The notes below the pieces were generated by a model. That model was given only the letters and a program-made list of their open reading frames with translations. It was not told where the DNA came from and ran no database searches. Position numbers and translations under genes: made by a program. Positions 34,666 through 43,419 of a DNA stretch of 56,255 bases are shown here, in pieces. The first letter of the stretch is position 1, and each line of letters begins with the position of its first letter. This DNA comes from Aureimonas sp. Leaf427 (GTDB lineage Bacteria; Pseudomonadota; Alphaproteobacteria; Rhizobiales; Rhizobiaceae): contig NZ_LMQW01000010.1 in NCBI RefSeq assembly GCF_001425485.1, forward strand, positions 1 through 56,255, given 5' to 3'.

Positions 34666-35051
34666 GGCTGTGCCTCCTGTCCCGCGCCGGCCGGCCACCG
34701 GAGGCCGCACGTATCTCGTTGCGCACAGACTAGCGGCCTCACCGACGCGCGATTGCCGAAGGCGGGTCCCGCTCCGGTGGAAAGTTTCGAAAGACCGTCA
34801 TCTTGAGCAGACTGTACGGCGTGCGATGCGGCAGACTATCGCCGGATGCGTCATAGAGGCCGTCTGACAGGTCCCTCGGGTCGGCCCTGCCGTGCTTTTC
34901 CGGCGTCACTTCGTTGCCGATCCTCGCCGATGCCCCCGGCATCGACTGCGTTCGGCGCCTCGTGAGCGCCGAAGAATCCCTCGACGGTCCTCCGCCGGGG
35001 ACGTCTCAGACGGCCTCCGAGACGCGCTCTCGCGCGGGACGGAAGGGCTCC
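34666..35051. promoter_or_regulatory. Divergent intergenic region, deacetylase operon / GNAT gene
   Basis: These 386 bases separate two divergent genes and carry no supported gene. Short open frames reach in from both sides; the plus-strand one would extend the GNAT protein by 46 unconserved residues from 34914. The sequence GCAGACT occurs twice about 35 bases apart (near 34808 and 34830), in a locally less GC-rich section that may hold promoters. No operator was identified. Confidence 0.35.
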
Positions 35052-35954
35052 ATGGAAGGGGAGATCGTGACGGCGCCGACCACCATTCATCTGGACAGTT
35101 TCGAGCTGACCGCGACCGACATCGCCGAGGTGCCGGTCGAGGTGCTCCATGCCCATTCGATCGGCGTTCGCTGGCCGCACCGGGCGGAGGACTGGCAGTT
35201 CCTGCGCAAGGTCGGGCGCGGCATCGTCATGCAGGACGAGATCGGCCGACCCGTCGGCTCGGCCATGTGGTTTCCCTACGAGCGCGACTTCGCCACGATC
35301 GGCATGGTCATCACCTCGCCGCGCCTTCAGACCTTCGGCACCGCGCGCTGGATGATGGACCATGTGATGCGCGACGCCGGTCCTCGCACCTTCGGGCTGA
35401 ACGCCACCAGCGCGGCGCGCCGGCTCTACCTCTCCATGGGGTTCCAGGCGGAGGCGACCCTCTACCAGTGCAACGCCGTTTCCCGGCGCCCGCCGGACGG
35501 TCCCCTTCCGCCGGGCGCGACGCTGCGGGGCATCGAGGCGAGCGATCTCCCGGCTCTGGCCGCCCTCGATGCGCAAGCCTTCGGCGCCGGGCGCGCGGCC
35601 CTGCTCGCCAAGCTTTTCGAGGTCTCCAAGGGCGTCGCTCTCGTCCGGGACGGGCGCATCGAGGCCTTCGCGCTCTGCCGCCGCTTCGGGCGCGGTCACG
35701 TCATCGGGCCGGTCGTGGCGGCAACGGACGAGGACGCGATCGCGGTCGTGCGCCCGCATGCCGCCGATCAGGCCGGCCGCTTCCTGCGCCTCGACACGCG
35801 CGAGCGTGACGGCGCCTTCTTCGCCTTCCTCGCCGAATGCGGTCTTTCCGTCTACGACACGGTCACCACCATGGCGCTCGGCGGAACCTGGGTCGGCGCG
35901 CCGCGACCGGGGTCGCCGCGAACCTACGCGGTCGCGGCGCAGGCGCTCGGCTGA
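35052..35954 (+). CDS. GNAT-type N-acetyltransferase, two-domain (paralogue of 24815-25660)
   Basis: The 300-residue protein starts at ATG 35052, five bases after a GGAAGGG ribosome-binding site. The N-terminal GNAT domain has a WPHRAEDW motif and RRLYLSMGFQAEA end block; its acetyl-CoA loop is poorly conserved (LQTFGTARWMM instead of R-x-x-G-x-G/A), so this half may be inactive. The second half has HVIGPVVAATDEDAI and ends TYAVAAQALG, as in the protein at 24815-25660. The two genes sit at opposite sides of the aldehyde/oxidase genes. The substrate is unknown. Confidence 0.8.
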   Translation: MEGEIVTAPTTIHLDSFELTATDIAEVPVEVLHAHSIGVRWPHRAEDWQFLRKVGRGIVMQDEIGRPVGSAMWFPYERDFATIGMVITSPRLQTFGTARWMMDHVMRDAGPRTFGLNATSAARRLYLSMGFQAEATLYQCNAVSRRPPDGPLPPGATLRGIEASDLPALAALDAQAFGAGRAALLAKLFEVSKGVALVRDGRIEAFALCRRFGRGHVIGPVVAATDEDAIAVVRPHAADQAGRFLRLDTRERDGAFFAFLAECGLSVYDTVTTMALGGTWVGAPRPGSPRTYAVAAQALG

Positions 35955-36010
35955 GGACGGGGACGGGGCGGCGGCTCGAACAGGCTTTCGCGCAGGCCGC
36001 GGCGGACGTG

Positions 36011-36050
36011 AAAAAGCCGCCGGGCTTTTTCGCGGAAGCGTCCGGCGGCT
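36011..36050 (-). terminator. Rho-independent terminator of ppa
   Basis: On the minus strand AGCCGCCGG (36042-36050) pairs with CCGGCGGCT (36015-36023) around an 18-base loop, and five T residues follow. It lies 70 bases after the pyrophosphatase stop codon in the convergent gap between ppa and the GNAT gene. Confidence 0.7.
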
Positions 36051-36120
36051 CTGGATCGGTCGTGCATCGGGGCGGAGGGGCCGAGAGCGCAGCTCCCGGC
36101 CGTCGATGGTCCCTCGGGCT

Positions 36121-36663
36121 TTACGCCTTGGCCTTGTCCGCGTCGGCGCGCACGACGGCCTCGTTGATCAGGCGCTTGGCCATGGCGCTGTCGCCCCAGT
36201 CGCCGATCTTCACCCACTTGCCGGGCTCCAGATCCTTATAGTGCTCGAAGAAATGCGCGATCTGGTCGAGCGTGATCTTCGGAAGCTGGTCGTATTCCGT
36301 CACGGCCTCGTAGCGCAGCGTCAGGTGCGGGGAGGGAACGGCGATGACCTTCTCGTCCTGGCCCTTGTTGTCCTCCATGACGAGGACGCCGATCGGGCGG
36401 CAGTTGATGACGCAGCCGGGAAAGAGCGGGCGCGTGTTCATCACGAGAACGTCGATCGGGTCGCCGTCGTCCGACAGCGTGTGCGGAACGAAGCCGTAAT
36501 TGCCGGGATAGGTCATCGGCGTGTAGAGAAAGCGGTCGACGAAGAGCGCTCCGGCTTCCTTGTCCATCTCGTACTTGATGGGATGGCCGCCGATCGGGCA
36601 TTCGATGATGACGTTGATGTCTTCGGGCGGGTTGTTGCCGCGGGGGATCGCGTCGATGCGCAT
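36121..36663 (-). CDS. ppa: Inorganic pyrophosphatase (family I)
   Basis: With ATG 36661-36663 the product is 180 residues, the normal bacterial size; the longer frame from 36789 is not conserved. The core motif [11 protein letters not shown] (Asp66, Asp68, Asp71) binds the catalytic magnesium ions, preceded by [16 protein letters not shown]. The enzyme hydrolyses pyrophosphate to phosphate in the cytoplasm and pulls biosynthetic reactions forward. It is a single gene with a terminator at 36011-36050 and diverges from the serine dehydratase gene. Confidence 0.97.
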   Translation of the reverse strand: MRIDAIPRGNNPPEDINVIIECPIGGHPIKYEMDKEAGALFVDRFLYTPMTYPGNYGFVPHTLSDDGDPIDVLVMNTRPLFPGCVINCRPIGVLVMEDNKGQDEKVIAVPSPHLTLRYEAVTEYDQLPKITLDQIAHFFEHYKDLEPGKWVKIGDWGDSAMAKRLINEAVVRADADKAKA

Positions 36664-36869
36664 GGAATATCCTCGGGGGTGCCGTTTCGACCGGGCTTCT
36701 AGCCTTTCGAAGCTTCCCGTGCAATCGAGCGGGCAAAACCGCTTGCCTCCTCGGTTAATCCCGGTCGCCGCGATGTCGCGAATGGACATGAGGCGCCTTC
36801 GCCCGGCCGCGTAGCATCCGGGCCTTGGCGAGCCCGCCGCCGCGGCGGGGCGCGGGAGGCTTTCTCGGC

Positions 36870-38246
<1,377 letters not shown>

Positions 38247-38283
38247 CCGGGGAGCCGTGTCCCCGATCCGTGAGATATCCTGA

Positions 38284-39192
38284 TCAGATGGCCGGCGCGC
38301 TCTTGGCGGCGGCGAGCAGCGGGGCGCCGCCGGGCACGAGGCGGACGACCTTGAACCCGCGCGCCTGAAGCGATGCGAGAAGGTCCGGCAGCATGTCGAC
38401 CGTGCGCTCGTGGATGTCGTGGAAGAGGATGATGCCGCGCCCGTGCTTCTCCAGATCGAGGATCGTGCGCTCCTTCACCGTCGAGGGCGCGCCGTGGAAA
38501 TAGTCCTTGGAGTCGATGTCGACGTCGATGGCGACGACGCCCTGGTTGGCGATGCGCTGGCGCAGCGAGGGGCGGTCGGCGAGATAGGGGAAGCGGAAGA
38601 AGGGCGCGGGCTCCCGGCCGATCGGCTGGAGCGCCTCGGCCACGCTGATCTGCCCCGCGCGGATCTCGGCCATCGCGGCCTCGTCGTCGAGCGAGCGCAG
38701 GTTGGCGTGGCTCTCGGTGTGCGTGCCGATCGTGTGGCCGCGCTCGGCGACGGCCTGCGCGATCTTCGGATAGGCGTCGGCCATGCGCCCGACCATGAGA
38801 AAGGTCGCGCCGACGCCGTAATCGTCGAGCGCCTTCAGGATGCGCAGCGTCTTGCCCGGCATCGGGCCGTCGTCGAAGGTGAGGACGACCTCCTTGTCCG
38901 CCAGCTGGATGTCGGAGATGCGCGAGACCGCGATGGTGCGCCCCGCGAGCTTCGAGGTGAAGCTCGGGCGGAAGGACTGGCGCAGCGGAAAGGCATCCGC
39001 CCCGGATGCATCCGGCTGGAAGCCGAGAAGCGCCACCTTCTCTCCCTCGATTGCCTCGGAGCCCTTGGTCTCGGCCAGGGCCGAGGGCCTTGGAGCATAG
39101 AGGCCGGCCATGCGCGTCGCCTCGTTCCGGGCGCAGCCGGCAAGCGAGAGCGCGAGGGCGCCGAGAAGGAGAAGCGGTGCGGCGCGGACCAT
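38284..39192 (-). CDS. Polysaccharide deacetylase family lipoprotein
   Basis: The 302-residue protein begins with a lipoprotein signal whose lipobox LAGC places the lipidated Cys at residue 20. The NodB domain has VVLTFDDGPMPGKT (catalytic and metal Asp), the metal-binding IGTHTESHANL, FFRFPYLADRPSL, and IILFHDIHERTVDMLP near the end. These are the motifs of carbohydrate esterase family 4, acting on peptidoglycan or exopolysaccharide amino sugars. It is anchored to a membrane and faces the periplasm. A single gene, convergent with sdaA. Confidence 0.9.
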   Translation of the reverse strand: MVRAAPLLLLGALALSLAGCARNEATRMAGLYAPRPSALAETKGSEAIEGEKVALLGFQPDASGADAFPLRQSFRPSFTSKLAGRTIAVSRISDIQLADKEVVLTFDDGPMPGKTLRILKALDDYGVGATFLMVGRMADAYPKIAQAVAERGHTIGTHTESHANLRSLDDEAAMAEIRAGQISVAEALQPIGREPAPFFRFPYLADRPSLRQRIANQGVVAIDVDIDSKDYFHGAPSTVKERTILDLEKHGRGIILFHDIHERTVDMLPDLLASLQARGFKVVRLVPGGAPLLAAAKSAPAI

Positions 39193-39317
39193 GGGATGAA
39201 CTCGTCGAGAAAGGGCTCAACGAGAGGTAAAGAAACGTGGTTAACGAAGGGTTGAGAGGGCGCTTTCGAGCCGAGGCCTCACCGGATGATACTTCTAGAT
39301 TTTCCTCGGCCGCGGCG

Positions 39318-39347
39318 TGTAGTATTGTTTCCATCGTTGATGCTACA
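39318..39347 (+). promoter_or_regulatory. Putative operator of the toxin-antitoxin operon
   Basis: TGTAGTAT (39318-39325) and ATGCTACA (39340-39347) form an inverted repeat with 7 of 8 matches and a 14-base spacer, just upstream of the GAGGAGG ribosome-binding site (39349-39355) of the antitoxin gene. Phd/YefM antitoxins autoregulate by binding short palindromes in this position. The region is also less GC-rich than the flanks, as expected of a promoter. Confidence 0.55.
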
Positions 39348-39360
39348 TGAGGAGGTCGCC

Positions 39361-39633
39361 ATGGGTGTCGTCAGCCGGATCTATTCGTCCCGGGACTTCA
39401 ACCAGGATGTCGCCGGCGCCAAGCGCGCGGCGCGGGAGGGGCCCGTGATCGTCACCGATCGCGGCGAGCCGGCCTTCGTCCTGATGACGCATGCGGACTA
39501 CACGTCGATGGCGGGAAAGCGCAAAACCCTGCTCGACATCATCGCCGATCCCAGTCCCGAGGCGGATTTCGAGTTCGAGATCGAGCGTTCGGACTATCCT
39601 GAGTCGAAGTTCGTCGATTTCGATACGGACTGA
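39361..39633 (+). CDS. Phd/YefM-family antitoxin
   Basis: ATG 39361, preceded by a strong GAGGAGG, gives a 90-residue protein. The N-terminal half is a Phd/YefM DNA-binding fold: YSSRDFNQDVAGAKRAAREGPVIVTDRGEPAFVLMTHADYTSM. The C-terminal half is acidic (DPSPEADFEFEIERSDYPES), the toxin-neutralising tail. Its stop overlaps the VapC start (TGATG), so the pair is translationally coupled. It should bind and inhibit the PIN-domain toxin and repress its own promoter at 39318-39347. Confidence 0.9.
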   Translation: MGVVSRIYSSRDFNQDVAGAKRAAREGPVIVTDRGEPAFVLMTHADYTSMAGKRKTLLDIIADPSPEADFEFEIERSDYPESKFVDFDTD

Positions 39634-40052
39634 TGGGGTTCCTGCTCGACACCAACGTCCTCTCGGCGCTTCGGCGTCCGGATCGGATGGACAAAGGCCT
39701 TCGCGAGAGGCTCCAGGCTCTCGATCGATCGCAATGCTTCATCTCCGTCGTCACGCTCATGGAGCTGAAGATGGGTGTCCTGTCCAAGGGGCGACACGAC
39801 GCGCCTCAGGGCTCTTTGCTCGACCGCTGGGTCCTGGCCGTCAGGGCCGATTTCGCCGACGGGCGCATCATTGAGATCGATTCCGACATCGCCTTGCGAT
39901 GTGCCGAGCTGCACGTTCCCGATCGCCGGCCCTACAACGATGCGCTGATCGCCGCGACGGCGCTCGCCCGCGGTCATATCCTCGTCACGAGAAACGTTCT
40001 CGACTTTCAGGGTCTGGGCCTCTCGATCCTTAATCCATGGGAGGCTCCATGA
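39633..40052 (+). CDS. VapC-type PIN-domain toxin ribonuclease
   Basis: The 139-residue protein is a PIN domain with the acidic metal-binding residues in place: Asp6 (LLDTNVLS), Glu44 (TLMELKMGVL), Asp103 (YNDALIAATALARG) and Asp124 (NVLDFQGLGL). Such VapC toxins cleave specific RNAs, often initiator tRNA or rRNA, when freed from antitoxin. The start overlaps the antitoxin stop by one base. The last four codons overlap the start of the DUF2585 gene. A VapC toxin with a Phd/YefM antitoxin is a known mixed pairing. Confidence 0.93.
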   Translation: MGFLLDTNVLSALRRPDRMDKGLRERLQALDRSQCFISVVTLMELKMGVLSKGRHDAPQGSLLDRWVLAVRADFADGRIIEIDSDIALRCAELHVPDRRPYNDALIAATALARGHILVTRNVLDFQGLGLSILNPWEAP

Positions 40053-40660
40053 GCGCTGCAGCGCCTGTTTCGACGGGTCCGAAACGTTCGGGTCCAGGCA
40101 CCCGCATCGCACGCTGGCACATCGCCCTCGCGATCGCCCTCGTCGCGGGGACGGCGGGCATTCTCCTCGCCATGGGGCGCGTGCCGATCTGCACCTGCGG
40201 GACGGTCAAGCTCTGGCACGGCGTGGTCGTCAGTTCGGAGAACTCGCAGCACCTCTCCGACTGGTACTCGCCCTCCCACCTCATCCACGGCTTCCTGTTC
40301 TTCTTCGCGACATGGTTCCTCATGCGCCGCCAGCCGATGGGCCTCCGGCTCTGCGTCGCCATCGTCGTGGAGGCGGCCTGGGAGATCGTGGAGAACACGG
40401 ACATGGTGATCCAGCGCTACCGCGAGGCGACGATCGCGCTCGACTATTACGGCGACAGCGTCATTAACTCCGTCAGCGACATCCTTTTCATGGTGCTCGG
40501 CTTCTTCCTCGCCGCGCGCCTGCCGATCTGGCTCACCATCGCCATCGCGGTTGGCTTCGAGCTCTTCACGGGGTGGATGATCCGGGACAACTTGACCCTG
40601 AACGTCCTGATGCTGGTCTGGCCGCTCGACGCGGTGAAGGCATGGCAGGGCGGGGCGTAG
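40049..40660 (+). CDS. DUF2585 family membrane protein
   Basis: The 203-residue protein (ATG 40049, GGGAGG four bases upstream; ATG 40037 is an alternative) has about five hydrophobic segments and the hallmark block RVPICTCGTVKLWHG, followed by SQHLSDWYSPSHLIHGFLFF. EAAWEIVENTDMVIQRYR lies in the middle and DYYGDSVINSVSDILF follows. DUF2585 is a conserved inner-membrane family of Alphaproteobacteria without known function. It overlaps the toxin gene by four bases, so it may be partly co-transcribed with the toxin-antitoxin pair, perhaps after the pair was inserted upstream. Confidence 0.9.
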   Translation: MSAAAPVSTGPKRSGPGTRIARWHIALAIALVAGTAGILLAMGRVPICTCGTVKLWHGVVVSSENSQHLSDWYSPSHLIHGFLFFFATWFLMRRQPMGLRLCVAIVVEAAWEIVENTDMVIQRYREATIALDYYGDSVINSVSDILFMVLGFFLAARLPIWLTIAIAVGFELFTGWMIRDNLTLNVLMLVWPLDAVKAWQGGA

Positions 40661-40672
40661 GGGCGATTCCGG

Positions 40673-40723
40673 ATAAGGTTCTTCCCCACCGTGGGGAGAC
40701 GTGGCCGGCAGGGCGATGAAGGG
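40673..40723. repeat. Rhizobial palindromic-type repeat, copy 1
   Basis: A ~50-base unit containing CTTCCCCACCGTGGGGAGA, a short hairpin, followed by GGCCGGCAGGGCGATGAAGG. It matches copy 3 at 40829-40882 in the same orientation with a few differences, and the reverse complement of copy 2. Such units with a CCCC/GGGG stem and a GGCAGGG(T/C)GATGAGGGG end are typical intergenic mosaic repeats of rhizobia. Confidence 0.75.
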
Positions 40724-40759
40724 CGCCGGCGCTTCGGTTGGCGGGCTTTGCACTAAGGA

Positions 40760-40804
40760 CCCCTCATCCCGCTGCCGCGACCTTCTCCCCGGAGGGGAGA
40801 AGAA
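40760..40804. repeat. Rhizobial palindromic-type repeat, copy 2 (inverted)
   Basis: Opposite orientation to copies 1 and 3: CCCCTCATCCCGCTGCCGCG followed by CTTCTCCCCGGAGGGGAGAAG, whose second part is a perfect hairpin. Together with copy 3 it can fold into a larger inverted structure. Confidence 0.75.
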
Positions 40805-40828
40805 GCAGCTCGGCGGCCGCGTTTCAGG

Positions 40829-40882
40829 ATAAAGTTCTTCTCCCCCTCGTGGGGAGAAGTGCCCGGCAGGGCGATGAGGGGG
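40829..40882. repeat. Rhizobial palindromic-type repeat, copy 3
   Basis: The unit contains TTCTCCCCCTCGTGGGGAGAA as a hairpin followed by GCCCGGCAGGGCGATGAGGG. The 316-base gap 40661-40976 between DUF2585 and the molybdoenzyme gene consists largely of these three units; the remainder shows no gene. The hairpins may act as a bidirectional terminator for the two convergent genes. Confidence 0.75.
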
Positions 40883-40976
40883 CAGTTGGCGCCGACATAT
40901 GCCGGATGTCGCGCCAAGCCCCCGTCTCTCCCGAGCCTGCCGAGGGGCCGCCGCCCTCCGCTCCCGGTAAAGCAGC

Positions 40977-43292
40977 TCAGGCCGCCATGCGCTTCAGGAT
41001 TTCGACGGGGATCGACTTGGCGGCGGGGGTGTGGGCCTCCTTGTCGTGGTGCCAGAGGGGCATGAGCGGGTTCAGTTCGGGGTAGTAGCCGGCGACGGCG
41101 CCCGCCGGCAGGCTGTAGGCATGGACGCGGAAGCCCTCGACGCGGCGGTCGATCTCGTCGTCGGCATGGGTGCGGATGTCGACCAGTTCCTGATCGACGA
41201 AGCCGAGACGCCGCATGTCGCCCTCGTTCATCAGGACCACGCGCCGGGAGCCGGATATGCCGCGCAGGCGGTCGTCGTAGCCGTAGATCGTCGTGTTGAA
41301 CTGGTCGTTCGAGCGGATGGTGATGAGCGTCAGGATCGTCTTGCCGTCGACCTCGATATCGGGGTTCACGTCGAAGCCGGTCGGGGTGAAGAAGCCGGCC
41401 TTCTTCGTCTCGGTCTCCCATTCGCGGCGGCAGGCGGGCAGGTCGCGGTGGAAGCCGCCGGGCTGCAGGAAGCGCTGGTTGAAGTCCTTGAAATATTGCG
41501 GATAGGTCCGCTCGATTGCGTCGCGCACCTTGGAATAGTCGCCGACCCATTCGTCCCAGGGCACGGTGGAGCGGCCGGGGACGGTGGCCTTGGCCAGTTC
41601 CGCGACGATCTTGGGCTCGGAGAGAAGCTCCGGGCTCGCGGGCGGGCGCCAGCCGATGGACCCGTGGATGCAGGCGGTGGAATCCTCGATCGAGACGTGC
41701 TGCTTGCCGGTCGCCTGCACGTCCTCCTCGATGCGGCCGAGGCAGGGCAGGAGGTAGGTCACCTCCGCAGGCAGGAGATGGTTGCGGTTGAGCTTCGTCG
41801 CGATCTGCACGGAGAGACGGAGCTTCGTCCAGGCCGCCTCCATCAGATCCGTTTCCGGGATGGCGCGCACGAAATTGCCGCCGAGCGCCAGAAAGGCCTT
41901 CACCGAGCCGTCGAGAATGCCCTCGCAGGCCTCGACCGTGTCGAGACCCTTCTCGCGCGGCGGCTCGAAGCCGTAGAACTCGGCGAATGTGTCGAGGGGC
42001 GCCAGCTCCGGCTTTTCCGTGATGCCGACGGTGCGCTGCCCCTGCACGTTGGAATGGCCGCGGATCGGCGAGATGCCGGCGCCGGGACGGCCGATATTGC
42101 CGCGCATGAGGAGGAGATTGCAGAGCATCTGGACGTTCTGCGTGCCGTGCCGGTGCTGGGTGAGGCCCATGCCGTAATTGGCGATGACGGCCTTCGCCCG
42201 CGCATAGGTGCGCCCGACGCCTTCGAGATCGATGCGCGACAGGCCCGAGCAGCGCTCGATCTCGCTCCAGTCATGGGCGCGCACGAAGGCTTCGAACGCC
42301 TCGAACCCGTGGCCATGCTCTTCGATGAAGGCGACGTCGAGGACGCGCGCCTTTCCGGCCTCGCGCGCTGCGTCGTCCAGCGCGAAGACGGCCTTGGCGA
42401 TGCCGGTCATGGCCGCGAGATCGCCGCCGACCTTCACCTGGAAATAGTCGCTCGACATCTTCACGCCCTCGTCGGGCGAGATCATCTCGGTCGGCGACTG
42501 CGGGTCCTTGAAGCGCACGAGGCCGCGCTCCTGGATGGGATTGAAGGTCACGACCGGCACGCCGCGCAGCCGCGCGTCGTGGACCTGGTGGAGCAGGCGC
42601 GGCGCGTTCGTCCCGGTGTTGTGGCCGAAGAAGAACATCATGTCGCAGGCGTCGTAGTCTTCGATCTGCACGGTGCCGACGGGCGAGCCGATCGACTTCT
42701 TGAGGCCGACGGAGGTCGGCTCGTGGCACATGTTGGAACTGTCGGGGAGGTTCTGCGAGCCGTAGATCCGCGCGTAGAGCTGCCACATATGCGAGGTTTC
42801 GAGCGAGGCGCGGCCGGACGTGTAGAAGACGACGCTTTTGGGATCGAGCGCGTTCAGCTCGCGGCCGATCTCGGCGAAGGCATCGGCCCAGGACACGGGA
42901 ACATACTGGTCGAGCGTGCGGTCGTAGCGCAGGGGCGTCGTTAGTCGCCCTTCCTTCTCGAGGTCGTGGTCGTTCCAGGTGCGCAGCTCGCTCAGTCTGT
43001 GCCGGGCGAAGAAGGCGCGGTCGCAGCGCTTCTTCGTCACCTCCCAGACGGTGGCCTTCGCACCGTTCTCGCAGAATTCCGCGATATGCGACTTCGCCGG
43101 CTTGGCCCAGGAGCAGGAGACGCAGGCAAAGCCGTCCGGCTTGTTCTGCTTGGTCATCATCTGCAGCATCGTGTTGACGGCGAGCCCCTCGGCGAGGGTC
43201 TTCTCCGTCACCGATTTCAGCGAGCCCCAGCCGCCGCTCGGGTGGTCGTAGGGCTCGACCGTGACGGGCGGTTCGGATGAGCTGCGGTCCAT
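40977..43292 (-). CDS. FdhF/YdeP-family molybdopterin oxidoreductase
   Basis: ATG 43290-43292, preceded by AGGAG seven bases upstream, gives 771 residues, close to E. coli YdeP (about 760). An open frame continues to 43535 but is repetitive and unconserved. Near the N-terminus Cys57-x2-Cys60-x13-Cys74 lies where formate dehydrogenases bind a [4Fe-4S] cluster, although the usual fourth Cys is not obvious. NMCHEPTSVGL and GLTQHRHGTQNVQMLCNLLLMRGNIG mark the molybdopterin domains, and RSNDQFNTTIYGYDDR the C-terminal domain. E. coli YdeP is linked to acid resistance. No partner subunits or FdhD are nearby; the reaction is unknown. Confidence 0.9.
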   Translation of the reverse strand: MDRSSSEPPVTVEPYDHPSGGWGSLKSVTEKTLAEGLAVNTMLQMMTKQNKPDGFACVSCSWAKPAKSHIAEFCENGAKATVWEVTKKRCDRAFFARHRLSELRTWNDHDLEKEGRLTTPLRYDRTLDQYVPVSWADAFAEIGRELNALDPKSVVFYTSGRASLETSHMWQLYARIYGSQNLPDSSNMCHEPTSVGLKKSIGSPVGTVQIEDYDACDMMFFFGHNTGTNAPRLLHQVHDARLRGVPVVTFNPIQERGLVRFKDPQSPTEMISPDEGVKMSSDYFQVKVGGDLAAMTGIAKAVFALDDAAREAGKARVLDVAFIEEHGHGFEAFEAFVRAHDWSEIERCSGLSRIDLEGVGRTYARAKAVIANYGMGLTQHRHGTQNVQMLCNLLLMRGNIGRPGAGISPIRGHSNVQGQRTVGITEKPELAPLDTFAEFYGFEPPREKGLDTVEACEGILDGSVKAFLALGGNFVRAIPETDLMEAAWTKLRLSVQIATKLNRNHLLPAEVTYLLPCLGRIEEDVQATGKQHVSIEDSTACIHGSIGWRPPASPELLSEPKIVAELAKATVPGRSTVPWDEWVGDYSKVRDAIERTYPQYFKDFNQRFLQPGGFHRDLPACRREWETETKKAGFFTPTGFDVNPDIEVDGKTILTLITIRSNDQFNTTIYGYDDRLRGISGSRRVVLMNEGDMRRLGFVDQELVDIRTHADDEIDRRVEGFRVHAYSLPAGAVAGYYPELNPLMPLWHHDKEAHTPAAKSIPVEILKRMAA

Positions 43293-43304
43293 GGCGGTTC
43301 TCCT

Positions 43305-43364
43305 GCGGCCCCGTCTCGGGCGGCCCTGTCTTGCGCGGTCCTGTCTCGGGCGGCCGTTCTTTGG
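43305..43364. repeat. 15-bp imperfect tandem repeat, four units
   Basis: Four consecutive 15-base units each begin GCGG and contain (C/T)C(C/T)(G/T)TCT(C/T) (43305-43319, 43320-43334, 43335-43349, 43350-43364), with two to five differences between neighbours. The array begins 13 bases upstream of the start codon of the YdeP-like gene, in its mRNA leader. If read in frame it would encode a basic RPRQDRARQG-type repeat, but no conserved protein starts there. Confidence 0.65.
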
Positions 43365-43419
43365 AACCGCTCCAGGCATGCTCCCCCAACGGACGGAGGA
43401 AGGTGCCCGTTCCGGGCGT

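Noticed and set aside
15878-35954. Ectoine utilisation (doe/eut) cluster
   Set aside because: The Lrp regulator, deacetylase, aminotransferase and dehydrogenase fit loosely, but ectoine hydrolase (DoeA/EutD) and the hydroxyectoine enzymes are absent.
40673-40882. CRISPR array
   Set aside because: Only three units, one inverted, with internal hairpins and no regular unique spacers or cas genes.
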